A stretch of DNA of 64,000 bases from Halobellus sp. MBLA0158 (GCF_041477585.1 NZ_JBGNYA010000001.1:2852001-2916000), one strand, 5' to 3'; positions 7,860 through 15,527 are shown, counted from the stretch's first letter. The notes: generated from the sequence alone by a model not told the origin. Numbers and translations: made by a program.

Positions 7860-8393
7860 ATGTACGCCGTCGTCGGCTGCACCGACTGCGAGCACCTCTG
7901 GCTCCTGAAGGACCCGCGGGCCGCCGAGACCGCCACGTGTCCCCAGTGCGGGCGGACCCACCGGACGGAGAAGCTCCGGCGGTTCGTCGAGGACGAAGAC
8001 AGGGAGGCCGCCAGGCAGGCCCGCTCGGCGCTCTTGGCCAAGCGCGGCGGCAACAGCGAGGCGTTCGCGGAGACGGCCCACGTCGCGGAGATGGAGCGCG
8101 ACCTCGACGAGCGCGGCGTCGACGACAGGGAGTACATCGAGGGATCGGGCCTCGACGCCGACGAGATCGACGCCGCGGGCGAGCGGGCGTCCGCGGGGCA
8201 GGCCGGATCGAGCCCGAGTCGACCGGAGATCGTCCGCGAGGCGCTTCGGACCCTGGAGTCGCCGACGGCCGACGACGTCGCAGATTACGCCGCAGAGCGG
8301 GGCGTGCCCGCCGAAGCGGCCCGCGATCTGCTGGAGAAGCTCACCCGCCGCGGCGAGGCCTCGGAGTCCCGCGGGACCTACCGGCTCCTGTGA
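7860..8393 (+). CDS. DUF5817-like protein: zinc ribbon plus winged-helix-like C-terminus
   Basis: A 177-residue haloarchaeal protein. The N-terminal zinc ribbon has CTDC (residues about 7-10) and CPQCG (about 29-33), followed by RTHRTEKLRRF. A charged helical middle carries AFAETAHVAEMERDLDERG. The C-terminus, RPEIVREALRTLESPTADDVADYAAERGVP...LLEKLTRRGEA...GTYRLL, reads as a small winged helix. The combination suggests nucleic-acid binding; the role is not known. GGAGGT abuts the ATG with no spacer, so it is probably not used as a Shine-Dalgarno site. The next gene starts 2 bases after the stop. Confidence 0.75.
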   Translation: MYAVVGCTDCEHLWLLKDPRAAETATCPQCGRTHRTEKLRRFVEDEDREAARQARSALLAKRGGNSEAFAETAHVAEMERDLDERGVDDREYIEGSGLDADEIDAAGERASAGQAGSSPSRPEIVREALRTLESPTADDVADYAAERGVPAEAARDLLEKLTRRGEASESRGTYRLL

Positions 8394-8395
8394 GG

Positions 8396-8755
8396 ATGGC
8401 GGGCGATCCATCCGGCGGCTCGGGGCTCGCCGGCACCGCGGTCCGCCTCGTCGTCGTCGCGTGTTTCGCCGGCGGGGCCGCGGCGGCCCTCACCGGCCGC
8501 CTGGTCGTCGCCGGCGGGGCGTTCCTGGCCGGTCACACGCTGCTCGGCGGGGCGGCGGTGATCCAGGGCCAGCGCCGCCGGGGCGTCGGCTTCTCGCTGT
8601 CCGGACTGGGGTGGCTACTGCTGTCGCTGGGACTGGCGGTCGGACAGAACGGAGGCGCTACCGCGGCCGGGCTGTCGGAACAGCCGCTCCTGCTTGTCGG
8701 CGCGGGTCTGGTCGGCGTCGGAACGCTGCTTCTCGTCGACCCGTTCGGCGAGTGA
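8396..8755 (+). CDS. Small membrane protein, unknown function
   Basis: A 119-residue protein dominated by four hydrophobic segments: TAVRLVVVACFAGGAAAAL, LVVAGGAFLAGHTLLGGAAV, GVGFSLSGLGWLLLSLGLAV and LLLVGAGLVGVGTLLLV. A short QGQRRRG loop lies in the middle, on the positive side of the membrane. The gene starts 2 bases after the DUF5817-like gene, so they form an operon. No family is recognised and no catalytic residue stands out. Confidence 0.65.
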   Translation: MAGDPSGGSGLAGTAVRLVVVACFAGGAAAALTGRLVVAGGAFLAGHTLLGGAAVIQGQRRRGVGFSLSGLGWLLLSLGLAVGQNGGATAAGLSEQPLLLVGAGLVGVGTLLLVDPFGE

Positions 8756-8777
8756 GGCGCGTTCGGGGCCGGCGCCG

Positions 8778-10013
8778 CTATCGGCCGAGTTCGGCGTGCG
8801 CGCTGGAGAGGTGTCGCGAGGCGAGCGCCGAGAGCAGCGAGAGTTCCCCGGCGAGCGCGCCGACCGCGATATACTCGGCGAGCGCGTCGGCGTTCGAGCC
8901 CGCCGGGTCGCCGCCGCCCCGAATCCCCAGCACGTCCAGCGCCTCCGACTGGGTGGGGAGCTTGGTGCCGCCGCCGACGGTGCCGACTTCGAGCGACGCC
9001 AGCGACACCGAGAGGTAGAGGTCGCCGTCGCGCTCCTCGGCAGTGGTGATGGCGTTGGCGCCCTCGACGACCTGGGCCTCGTCCTGGCCGGTCGCGAGGA
9101 ACATCGCGGCGACGACGTTCGCGACGTGGGCGTTGAAGCCGAGGCTGCCGGCCTTCGCGGAGCCGACGAGGTTCTTTCGCGTGTTCAGTTCGGCGATGTC
9201 GCCAGGGGTCGTGTGGAGTCGCTCTTCGACGACCTCGCGGGGGATGGTCACGTCCGCGGTGACGGTCCGGCCGCGGCCCTCGACCGCGTTGATCGCGGCG
9301 GGCTTCTTGTCGGTGCAGAGGTTCCCCGAGAGCGCGACGAGTTCGGCCGCGGTCTCCGATTCGACGACGTCGCAGGCGGCCTCGGTCGCGATCGTGGCCA
9401 TATTCATCCCCATCGCGTCCTTGGTGTCGTAGCGGAAGCGGAGGTAGACGGAGTTGCCGACGACGTACGGCGTCACGTCCAGGACCTCGCCGTGGCTCGT
9501 CGTCGACTCGGCGGCCTCTGCCAGTCGATCGGTGTTGTCCCGGACCCACGAGACCAGCGCCTCGGCCTCGACGACGTCGGTGACGCGGAAGACCGGCGCG
9601 CGGGTCATTCCGGATTTGAGGACGCGCGCGTTCGCGCCGCCCGCTCGGGAGAGGACCGAACAGCCGCGGTTGACGCTCGCCAGGAGGGCGCCCTCGGTCG
9701 TCGCCAGCGGGAGGTACGCCTCGCCGTCGGCCGCGCCGCCGTTCACGTCGACGGGGCCGGCGACGCCGACCGGGACCTGGACGGTCCCGAGCATGTTCTC
9801 GATGTTCGACTCCGCGCGCTCGGCGGGGAAGCCGTAGTTGCCGATCGACTCCAGCGACGCGTCGGTCTCGCCCTCGACGACCAGCCGGCGCGCCGCGGCC
9901 GCCGCGTCGGCGTCGGCGTGGTCGTCGAGCTCGTGGAGCCGGAGGTCGCCCGCGCGGACGCGCTCGGCGAGCGATTCGGGGTCGGCATCGGAAGCGTCGT
10001 CGGCGTCGGTCAT
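8778..10013 (-). CDS. hmgA: 3-hydroxy-3-methylglutaryl-CoA reductase, class I
   Basis: NADPH-dependent reduction of HMG-CoA to mevalonate, feeding the archaeal isoprenoid ether lipids, dolichol and carotenoids. The 411-residue soluble protein lacks the eukaryotic membrane domain. Catalytic marks are visible: Glu in SNIENMLGTVQVPVGVAGP, Lys in CTDKKPAAINAVEGRG, Asp in ATGQDEAQVVEG and His in ALASRHLSSAHAEL at the C-terminus, with DAMGMNM and VGTVGGGTKLPTQ for the cofactor. This is the statin target in haloarchaea. It also supplies the lipid carrier for the glycan genes downstream in the window. Confidence 0.96.
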   Translation of the reverse strand: MTDADDASDADPESLAERVRAGDLRLHELDDHADADAAAAARRLVVEGETDASLESIGNYGFPAERAESNIENMLGTVQVPVGVAGPVDVNGGAADGEAYLPLATTEGALLASVNRGCSVLSRAGGANARVLKSGMTRAPVFRVTDVVEAEALVSWVRDNTDRLAEAAESTTSHGEVLDVTPYVVGNSVYLRFRYDTKDAMGMNMATIATEAACDVVESETAAELVALSGNLCTDKKPAAINAVEGRGRTVTADVTIPREVVEERLHTTPGDIAELNTRKNLVGSAKAGSLGFNAHVANVVAAMFLATGQDEAQVVEGANAITTAEERDGDLYLSVSLASLEVGTVGGGTKLPTQSEALDVLGIRGGGDPAGSNADALAEYIAVGALAGELSLLSALASRHLSSAHAELGR

Positions 10014-10114
10014 AGGCCCTCGTTCCGGGGGACGGCCCTAACGGTTTCCGGTTCCGGCCCTCCGAGGGGGAGCCGAAGGGAAACCTACTCGTCCCCCCGA
10101 GGAAAGGTCCGAGT

Positions 10115-10924
10115 ATGACCGCGCCGTTCTTCCAGCGCCTCGCCGACCGGATCGAGCGGATCGACAGCGTCGTCTCCGTGGGACTGGACGCCGACCGCTC
10201 GCGGCTCCCCGAGCACCTGACCGAAAAGGACCTCCCGCAGTGGGCGTTCAACCGCCGGATCATCGACGCGACGCACGAACACGCCGCCTGCTACAAGCCG
10301 AACGCGGCGTTCTACGAGGACGCGGAGGGCTGGCGCGCGCTCCGCGAGACGGTCGCGTACGCCCACGGCAAGGACGTGCCCGTCCTGCTCGACGCGAAAC
10401 GGGCCGACATCGGCAACACGACCCGACAGTACGCGAAACTGCTCGACGAGGTCGACGCCATCACCGTGAATCCGTATATGGGCCGAGACTCCCTCCAGCC
10501 GTTTCTGGATCGGGAAGACAAGGGAATCTTCGTGCTCTGTCGGACCTCGAATCCCGGCGGCGCCGACCTCCAGGACCTCGAACTCGCCTCCGGCGAGGCC
10601 GTCTACGAGCGGGTCGCGGCGCTCGCGGACCTGTGGAACGAACACGGCAACGTCGGCCTCGTCGTGGGCGCGACCGCGCCCGAGGAACTGGAATCGATCC
10701 GCAAACAGGTCCCCGACCTCCCGTTCCTCGTGCCGGGGATCGGCGCGCAGGGCGGCGACGCGGAGGCGGCCGTGAAACACGGGCTGGCGGACGGCGTCGG
10801 CCTGGTGAACTCCTCGCGGGGGATCATCTTCGCCGGCGAGGACGGGGGCGAGGCGTTCGCGACGGCCGCCGGAAACGCGGCCAAGCGGCTGAAGCAGCGG
10901 CTGAATCAGTACCGCGAAGGCTGA
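10115..10924 (+). CDS. pyrF: Orotidine-5'-phosphate decarboxylase, type 2
   Basis: Last step of UMP synthesis. The 269-residue TIM barrel has the type 2 signature: VSVGLDADRSRLP at the N-terminus, KPNAAFYE for the first strand, and the catalytic Lys-Asp array in LLDAKRADIGNTTRQYAK. PFLVPGIGAQGGD forms the phosphate-binding end. It is divergent from hmgA across about 100 bases and runs tail to tail with a small zinc-finger gene. Confidence 0.95.
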   Translation: MTAPFFQRLADRIERIDSVVSVGLDADRSRLPEHLTEKDLPQWAFNRRIIDATHEHAACYKPNAAFYEDAEGWRALRETVAYAHGKDVPVLLDAKRADIGNTTRQYAKLLDEVDAITVNPYMGRDSLQPFLDREDKGIFVLCRTSNPGGADLQDLELASGEAVYERVAALADLWNEHGNVGLVVGATAPEELESIRKQVPDLPFLVPGIGAQGGDAEAAVKHGLADGVGLVNSSRGIIFAGEDGGEAFATAAGNAAKRLKQRLNQYREG

Positions 10925-10949
10925 TGCGGTGTTCTGTGCTGCGCATTGA

Positions 10950-11138
10950 TCACCGGAACTCGGGCACGTCCCCGTCGCCCTCGGCGAACACGTCGTCGCG
11001 GCCCTCCGGATCGGCGCAGTGGACGCAGACGCCGCGGTCCTGGTCGAAGTGGACCGAACAGACGGCCGCGCCACAGCGGTGGCACGCGTACTCGGCCTCG
11101 CGCTGTTCGCACACCTGACAGGCGCCCGTCACGCTCAT
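10950..11138 (-). CDS. Small HIT-like zinc finger protein
   Basis: A 62-residue protein whose Cys/His spacing makes two cross-braced zinc sites: C7-x2-C10, C19-x2-C22, C27-x2-H30 and C38-x2-C41 (counting from the ATG at 11138). This is the pattern of HIT-type or B-box-like fingers. The tail is acidic and ends DVPEFR. A start 24 bases upstream is possible, but the chosen one leaves the finger near the N-terminus. Probably a protein- or RNA-interaction module; role unknown. Confidence 0.75.
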   Translation of the reverse strand: MSVTGACQVCEQREAEYACHRCGAAVCSVHFDQDRGVCVHCADPEGRDDVFAEGDGDVPEFR

Positions 11139-11236
11139 AGTCGACGTTGCGGGCGCGGGCACTTGAGTCGCGGGGGCGTCGCTCCCGGCGGCGACGCACG
11201 AGCAACGCTCTTTGTGCCGGCGTCCAAGGGGAGGAT

Positions 11237-11482
11237 ATGGGCATCACGCTGTACGCGCTCGACGGCTGTCCGTACTGTGAGGCGGTCCACGACGCGCTCG
11301 AAGACCACGGGATCGACTACGAGACCGAGTGGGTCGAGGGGCTCCACTCGAAGCGGAACGAGGTGAAGCGCGTGAGCGGCCAGCGCGCCGTGCCCGTCCT
11401 GATCGACGACGCACGCGGCGTCACGATGTGCGAGAGCGAGAACATCATCGAGTACGTCGAGACGACCCTCGCGAACCGATGA
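11237..11482 (+). CDS. Glutaredoxin / GST N-terminal domain-like thiol protein
   Basis: An 81-residue thioredoxin-fold protein with redox site CPYC at residues 11-14 (LYALDGCPYC), the cis-Pro loop RAVPVLIDD and the C-terminal ESENIIEYVE helix typical of glutaredoxins and GST N-domains. It should use low-molecular thiols (gamma-glutamylcysteine in haloarchaea) or protein thiols. Its stop overlaps the start of the cobalamin adenosyltransferase gene by 4 bases (ATGA), implying translational coupling. Confidence 0.88.
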   Translation: MGITLYALDGCPYCEAVHDALEDHGIDYETEWVEGLHSKRNEVKRVSGQRAVPVLIDDARGVTMCESENIIEYVETTLANR

Positions 11483-12012
11483 AGATCTACACCGGCCGCG
11501 GCGACGAGGGGATGACCGACCTGCGGGACATGTCGCGAGTCTCGAAGACCAGCGCCCGGATCGAGGCCTACGGCACCGTCGACGAGGCCAACGCGGTGAT
11601 CGGCACCGCGCGGCCCACCGGCTACGACGACGTCGACGAGACGCTCGAACGGGTGCAGAACCACCTCCACATCGTCCAGGCGGACTTCGCGAACCCCACT
11701 CCCGAGGAGGACGACCCGGTCGTGACCGCCGAGCACGTCGAGGAGCTGGAGGACGCCATCGACGAGGCCGACGAGGAACTCGAACCCCTGACGTCGTTCA
11801 TCCTGCCCGGCGGGAGCGAGTCGGGCGCGGCACTCCACCACGCGCGGGCGGTCGTCCGCCGCGCCGAGCGCCGCGCCGTCGCGCTCGCGGCCGACGAGCC
11901 CGTGAACGAGGAGGCGATCCGCTACCTCAATCGGCTCTCGGACGCGCTGTTCGTGTTCGGACGGCTGGTCAACGCCCGGGACGGCGTGCCCGAGGAGTCG
12001 CCGTCGTACTGA
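11479..12012 (+). CDS. Cob(I)alamin adenosyltransferase, PduO type
   Basis: Transfers the adenosyl group of ATP to cob(I)alamin, making coenzyme B12. The 177-residue protein has the PduO-type marks: IYTGRGDEGMTDL (ATP site, here RGDEGMT instead of the usual TGDxGxT), RIEAYGTVDEANAVIG, ILPGGSESGAALHHARAVVRRAERR and YLNRLSDALFVFGR. Coupling to a glutaredoxin-like protein suggests a link between thiol reduction and cobalt reduction, which is inference. It ends 55 bases before tRNA-Val. Confidence 0.92.
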   Translation: MKIYTGRGDEGMTDLRDMSRVSKTSARIEAYGTVDEANAVIGTARPTGYDDVDETLERVQNHLHIVQADFANPTPEEDDPVVTAEHVEELEDAIDEADEELEPLTSFILPGGSESGAALHHARAVVRRAERRAVALAADEPVNEEAIRYLNRLSDALFVFGRLVNARDGVPEESPSY

Positions 12013-12067
12013 GGGGAGGGGCCGAAGAAGAACGCTTAAGTCCGGCCACGCGGAAGAATCGACGCGC

Positions 12068-12142
12068 GGGTCGGTGGTCTAGTCCGGTTATGACGTCGCC
12101 TTCACACGGCGAAGGTCGGCGGTTCGAATCCGCCCCGACCCA
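12068..12142 (+). tRNA. tRNA-Val, anticodon CAC
   Basis: A 75-base cloverleaf: acceptor GGGTCGG pairs with CCGACCC plus discriminator A, anticodon arm TCGCC-TTCACAC-GGCGA gives anticodon CAC (reads GTG, Val), and T arm GGCGG-TTCGAAT-CCGCC. CCA is not encoded and no intron is seen. CTTAAG about 30 bases upstream (12033-12038) can be the promoter box. The last 24 bases are repeated downstream at 12227-12250. Confidence 0.95.
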
Positions 12143-12144
12143 TA

Positions 12145-12180
12145 CGAACCCGCGAGCGACAGCGAGCGGGGTTCGGTTTT
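12145..12180 (+). terminator. Hairpin with T tract after tRNA-Val
   Basis: CGAACCCGC and GCGGGGTTCG (one bulged G) form a stem directly after the tRNA, followed by GTTTT. A likely 3' end signal for the tRNA transcript. Confidence 0.5.
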
Positions 12181-12226
12181 CGAGCGGGCGATTCGGGCCC
12201 AGCGAGACGAGCGGCGTGAGTCTCGC

Positions 12227-12250
12227 GCGGTTCGAATCCGCCCCGACCCA
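12227..12250 (+). repeat. Direct repeat of the tRNA-Val 3' end, possible att remnant
   Basis: These 24 bases are identical to the tRNA-Val 3' end at 12119-12142 (T arm plus 3' acceptor strand). The copies are 108 bases apart. Such duplications flank elements integrated into tRNA genes. Here no integrase or cargo lies between, so it is either a scar of a lost element or a tRNA fragment. Confidence 0.6.
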
Positions 12251-12255
12251 CTTCT

Positions 12256-12291
12256 GACGGACCACAACGACGCAGCGAAGCGTCCGTCTTT
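12256..12291. terminator. Hairpin GACGGAC/GTCCGTC followed by TTT
   Basis: Seven-base perfect arms (12256-12262 and 12282-12288), with a small inner GACGC/GCGTC hairpin, end in TTT on the plus strand. The region from 12251 to 12340 otherwise holds no gene. It may close transcription from either side. Confidence 0.35.
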
Positions 12292-12340
12292 CGAGGTTGA
12301 CACGGTCGAAAAAGAGCGAGCGTCGCAGAACGACGAACGG

Positions 12341-12640
12341 TCACCGGGATGACCAGAGCCGTTCGCCGCGCCACGCCCAGACGACCTCGATCCCCAGCCA
12401 GGCCAGCAGCCACGCCAACAGCAGGACGAAGGCGATGGCGGTCGAAGAAAGCAGGTGGAACGACTGGGTCACTCCGATCAGTTCGGGATACAGGAACGCG
12501 CCCATTACCCCGACGACCGCGAGGCCGACCAGGCTGCAGGCGTAGTGCGTGACGGCGCCCACCGTATCCGACCGCACGGTGGACTCGCCGTTCCCCGATC
12601 GGTCGCGCGAGCCGCCGAGTCCGCCGTACGGTTCGTACAT
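12341..12640 (-). CDS. Small membrane protein with two transmembrane helices, unknown function
   Basis: A 99-residue protein with a polar, Gly/Arg-rich N-terminus and two hydrophobic segments, HYACSLVGLAVVGVMGAFLY and STAIAFVLLLAWLLAWLGI. It ends in a basic WAWRGERLWSSR tail likely to be cytoplasmic. ATG 12640 is chosen over a GTG 9 bases upstream because AGGTGA lies 5 bases before it. An AT-rich stretch upstream (12656-12685) can hold the promoter. No family is recognised. Confidence 0.6.
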   Translation of the reverse strand: MYEPYGGLGGSRDRSGNGESTVRSDTVGAVTHYACSLVGLAVVGVMGAFLYPELIGVTQSFHLLSSTAIAFVLLLAWLLAWLGIEVVWAWRGERLWSSR

Positions 12641-12775
12641 TTGCGTCACCTACGTTCGAACATTTAGGATAATTAATAATAAATGTACCCGTGATTTCCG
12701 GCCACTGGGGATCGCTCCGTCAGTGCCGGGGACGGCTGTGTTTATCCCGCTCGCGCCCCGAGAGGAGGTATGCCG

Positions 12776-13456
12776 ATGAAGGGCGGCGACACAGACGGCT
12801 ACCGAGAGATCGACCGCTGGGACCGCGGCGTCGGCTGGATCGCGTATCCCGACGAAGAGATGCAGCGCGCCAGCCACGCGCTCGTCGGCGACGACGGCGG
12901 CGTCTGGGTTGTCGATCCGGTCGACGCGCCCGACCTCGACGACCTGTTGGCCGAGTTCGGCGACGTCGTCGGCGTCGCCCTCGGGCTCGACCGCCACAAG
13001 CGCGACGCCGCAGCGGTGGCGACGCGCCACGAGGTCCCGGTGTATCTCCCGCGCTGGATGTCCGGCGTCGAACGGGAGCTCGACGCACCGGTGAAGCGCT
13101 ACGACGGCGAACTCGGCGACTCCGGGATCGAGACGTTCAAAGTCCGAGACTCCAGCCTCCCGCGGTGGCAGGAGGTCGGCTTCGTCCACCCCGAAGACGG
13201 GACGCTCCTCGTTCCGGAGGCCGTCGGAACGGCCTCGTTCTTCTGTGCGCCCGGCGAGCGGCTCGGCATCCATCCCGTCCTGCGACCGCTGCCGCCGCGG
13301 CGTGCGCTCAGGGGCCACGATCCGGAGCGCGTCCTCGTCGGTCACGGCGCGGGCGTGACGACCGACGCGGCGGCGACGCTGCGTGAGGCGCTCGACGACG
13401 CCCGGCGGAATATGCCGGGCGCCTACGGGCAGATGCTTCGCGAGCTGTTATCGTAG
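12776..13456 (+). CDS. Haloarchaeal protein resembling a degenerate metallo-beta-lactamase fold
   Basis: A 226-residue soluble protein. The order of elements matches the MBL fold: GVWVVDPVD (first strands), ALGLDRHKRDAAAVATRHEVPVYLP where active members have THxHxDH, then PGERLGIHP and RVLVGHGAGVTTDAAATLREAL as in the GHG-containing end of many MBL hydrolases. Most zinc ligands are missing, so either metal use is changed or catalysis is lost. ATG 12776 is chosen because GGAGGT (12764-12769) sits 6 bases before it, better than ATG 12770. Fold assignment is by eye. Confidence 0.6.
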   Translation: MKGGDTDGYREIDRWDRGVGWIAYPDEEMQRASHALVGDDGGVWVVDPVDAPDLDDLLAEFGDVVGVALGLDRHKRDAAAVATRHEVPVYLPRWMSGVERELDAPVKRYDGELGDSGIETFKVRDSSLPRWQEVGFVHPEDGTLLVPEAVGTASFFCAPGERLGIHPVLRPLPPRRALRGHDPERVLVGHGAGVTTDAAATLREALDDARRNMPGAYGQMLRELLS

Positions 13457-13522
13457 GGGCCGAGCGGGCGCCGTCGAGGGAATGCCGACGGGATTTTGGG
13501 CCCGCGCGTCGTTTGGATTGGC

Positions 13523-13942
13523 GTGGTCTACATCACCCGCGGGCTCCTCGATGCGCTCTTGGAGATGGCAGAGGCGGAGGAGCCGACGCCGGTCAGCGTC
13601 GTGCTCGCGTCGACGCCGGCCGGCGAGTTCGAGGCGGACCTCGGGCTCGGCGCCGACACGTCGGTGTTGACGCACTTTTACTTCCCCGAGACGAGCGAGT
13701 CGGTGTCGGCCGTGTTCGGGATGGACCTCGGCACGCCCGCCGGCCGCGGCCGGGCGCGGTTCGTCTCCCACCCGCAGGGGCCGCTGGCGGCGACGCGAGA
13801 GGACACCTTCGCGGCGGCGCTGCTCGTCGCCGTCCCGCCCTGGGAGGAATCCTCGTGTGCGGCCTTCGACCGCAACGACCGGCGGCTCGATCTCGACGTG
13901 GTGGGCGCCGACCCCCCGCGGGAGTCGCTCGCGGGCGAGTAG
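13523..13942 (+). CDS. Conserved-looking haloarchaeal protein with JAB/MPN-like features
   Basis: A 139-residue soluble protein, unnamed. YITRGLLDALLEMAEAEEP opens like an MPN domain helix. THFYFPETSESVSAVFGMDL and RARFVSHPQGPLAATREDTFAA resemble the region around the JAMM motif HxHPxG...SxxD, but the first His of the pair is Val, so a canonical zinc isopeptidase site is not present. GTG 13523 is chosen as start; a TTG at 13496 is less likely. It follows the degenerate MBL-like gene by 66 bases on the same strand. Confidence 0.5.
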   Translation: MVYITRGLLDALLEMAEAEEPTPVSVVLASTPAGEFEADLGLGADTSVLTHFYFPETSESVSAVFGMDLGTPAGRGRARFVSHPQGPLAATREDTFAAALLVAVPPWEESSCAAFDRNDRRLDLDVVGADPPRESLAGE

Positions 13943-13964
13943 CCTGCGGCGATTTCGGGCCGGG

Positions 13965-14177
13965 TCAGCGGTCCAGATAGCCCAGGTCGGCGAGCTGGGC
14001 GGCGATGTCCTCGAACTCGGCCTCGGTGAGTTCGCCCTCGCGCTGGTACTGGATCACGATGCTCCGGAGCAGGAACCGCACGAGGTCGCTGGTGCTCGAA
14101 AAGCTCGTCCCCTCGATGGTGTCGTCGACGCGCTCGGCGAGGTCCTTCGGGATCGAGACCGTGGTGTACTCCGTCAT
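13965..14177 (-). CDS. Ribbon-helix-helix DNA-binding protein
   Basis: A 70-residue protein with the CopG/Arc-type pattern: short strand YTTVSIPKDLAERVDDTI, then FSSTSDLVRFLLRSIVIQYQ forming the two helices. Such dimers bind operators. The start MTEYTTVS at 14177 gives the usual short N-terminal arm. No toxin partner lies next to it, so it is more likely a free regulator than an antitoxin. Its target is unknown. Confidence 0.8.
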   Translation of the reverse strand: MTEYTTVSIPKDLAERVDDTIEGTSFSSTSDLVRFLLRSIVIQYQREGELTEAEFEDIAAQLADLGYLDR

Positions 14178-14277
14178 CGTCGTGTGAGTGAGGCGGAGCA
14201 CACACAAAACCCTGCGGACTCCCTCGGCCCGTCCGGACCCGGGGGTTTTTCCACCCCCGCGGTCCTATCGCTCGGCG

Positions 14278-14601
14278 ATGGCTGTCAGACCACCGCAACA
14301 GGGCGACGACGAACCCGAATCCCTGGAGTTCGGTATCGCGGCGCTCGACCCCTATCTCTCGGAGGCGAATCTCACGTTCCCGGCGACGTCCGACGAGATC
14401 GTCCGGGCGCTCGGCGACCCCGCGATCCCGTACGACGCCAACGACAACACGGTCGCGCTCTCGGAGGCCCTCGCGGCTGTCGGACAGAGCCAGTTCGAGA
14501 GCGAGCGGGAGTTCTTAGACGCCCTCCACCCCGTCCTCGAGGAGTATCGGGCCTCCGGCGGCGGGCTCTTCTCCCAGTTGCGGGCCCTGCTACCCTTCTA
14601 A
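14278..14601 (+). CDS. Haloarchaeal hypothetical protein, possibly DUF5789-like
   Basis: A 107-residue acidic soluble protein. DEIVRALGDPAIPYDANDNTVALSEALAAVGQSQFESEREFLDALHPVLEEYR resembles small haloarchaeal proteins of the DUF5789 type, recalled from memory and not checked. No catalytic motif or membrane segment is seen. Its stop overlaps the stop of the AglJ-like gene on the other strand. Confidence 0.55.
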   Translation: MAVRPPQQGDDEPESLEFGIAALDPYLSEANLTFPATSDEIVRALGDPAIPYDANDNTVALSEALAAVGQSQFESEREFLDALHPVLEEYRASGGGLFSQLRALLPF

Positions 14602-15527
14602 TTCCGATCCCGCGACTCGTCGAGCCGGTCGATCTCCTGTAGCGTCTCGCGGTGGAGCGTGAGAATCAGGTCCGCGAGGACGCCGAACATCAGCAGTTGG
14701 ACGCCGACGATGATCCCGAAGCCCGCGACGACAGCGAGCACCTCGTGGGAGACGTCGCGAGTGAGCCAGTCGACGAGGACGTACGCGGCGATGACGAGGC
14801 CGGTGACAGTCGAAAGGACGCCCAGGCTCCCGAAGTAGAAGAGCGGATTGTTGGTCTTCGCGCGGCGGTACAGTTCCAGGAAGATGATCCCGCCGTCGCG
14901 GATCGGTCTGAGGTTCGTGTCCGATCCGGAGGGGCGAGGGAGATACGTGATCGGGACGACCGCGGTCGGGACGTTCCGCTTTGCGCACTCGACGGCCATC
15001 TCGGTCTCGACGCCGAAGCCGTCCGACGAGAGCGTCATTTGCAGGAACGACTCGCGGGTGAACGCGCGGTAGCCCGAGAGGATGTCGCCGTAGCTCTCCC
15101 CGTGGACGATCGAGAACCCGCGGTTGATGATGCGGTTGCCGACCTGATTGAATTGGGTCATCGCGCCCGCGCGGAGGTCCGCGAAGCGGTTGCCGATGAC
15201 GTGTTCCGCGTCGCCCTCCAGGAGCGGTTTCAGCATCGTCTCGGCGTCCTCGACGCGGTACGTCGCGTCGCCGTCGAGCATCAGCACGTACTCGCGGTCG
15301 ACGTGCTCGCGGACGCCCTCGCGGACGGCCTGGCCCTTGCCCGATCCGGACTGGTAGACGACGCGCGCGCCGTGCTCGTCGGCGATGTCGTCGGTGCCGT
15401 CCTCGGAGCCGCCGTCGACGACGAGGACGTCGTCGAAGCCCGCGCTCCGGAAGTCCGCGACTACCTCGCCGATCGTCTCGGCCTCGTTGTAGGTGGGCAC
15501 GAGGACGCAGACGTCGTCGTAATCCAT
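14598..15527 (-). CDS. aglJ: GT2 family dolichol-phosphate glycosyltransferase (AglJ-like)
   Basis: Probably attaches the first sugar of the N-glycan to dolichol phosphate on the cytoplasmic face, as Haloferax volcanii AglJ does. The 309-residue protein has a GT2 domain: VCVLVPTYNEAETIGEVV, the nucleotide-binding VVDGGSEDGT, and metal site LMLDGDATY. FSIVHGESYGDILSGYRAFTR and GFGVETEMAVECAKR are typical of this subgroup. Two C-terminal transmembrane helices follow (residues about 235-290). It marks the left end of the glycan locus and is divergent from glmM. The sugar used in this species is not shown by sequence. Confidence 0.85.
   Translation of the reverse strand: MDYDDVCVLVPTYNEAETIGEVVADFRSAGFDDVLVVDGGSEDGTDDIADEHGARVVYQSGSGKGQAVREGVREHVDREYVLMLDGDATYRVEDAETMLKPLLEGDAEHVIGNRFADLRAGAMTQFNQVGNRIINRGFSIVHGESYGDILSGYRAFTRESFLQMTLSSDGFGVETEMAVECAKRNVPTAVVPITYLPRPSGSDTNLRPIRDGGIIFLELYRRAKTNNPLFYFGSLGVLSTVTGLVIAAYVLVDWLTRDVSHEVLAVVAGFGIIVGVQLLMFGVLADLILTLHRETLQEIDRLDESRDRN

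Noticed and set aside
8694-10118. Plus-strand frame of 474 codons antisense to HMG-CoA reductase
   Set aside because: HMG-CoA reductase on the minus strand has all catalytic residues; the antisense frame resembles no protein.
12720-13345. Minus-strand frames antisense to the MBL-like gene
   Set aside because: The plus-strand gene has a good Shine-Dalgarno site and MBL-like order; the antisense frames are Arg/Ser/Pro-rich shadows.
14240-14259. CGGGGGT/ACCCCCG hairpin
   Set aside because: It lies between two divergent starts, so it does not end any transcript; not supported as terminator or attenuator.
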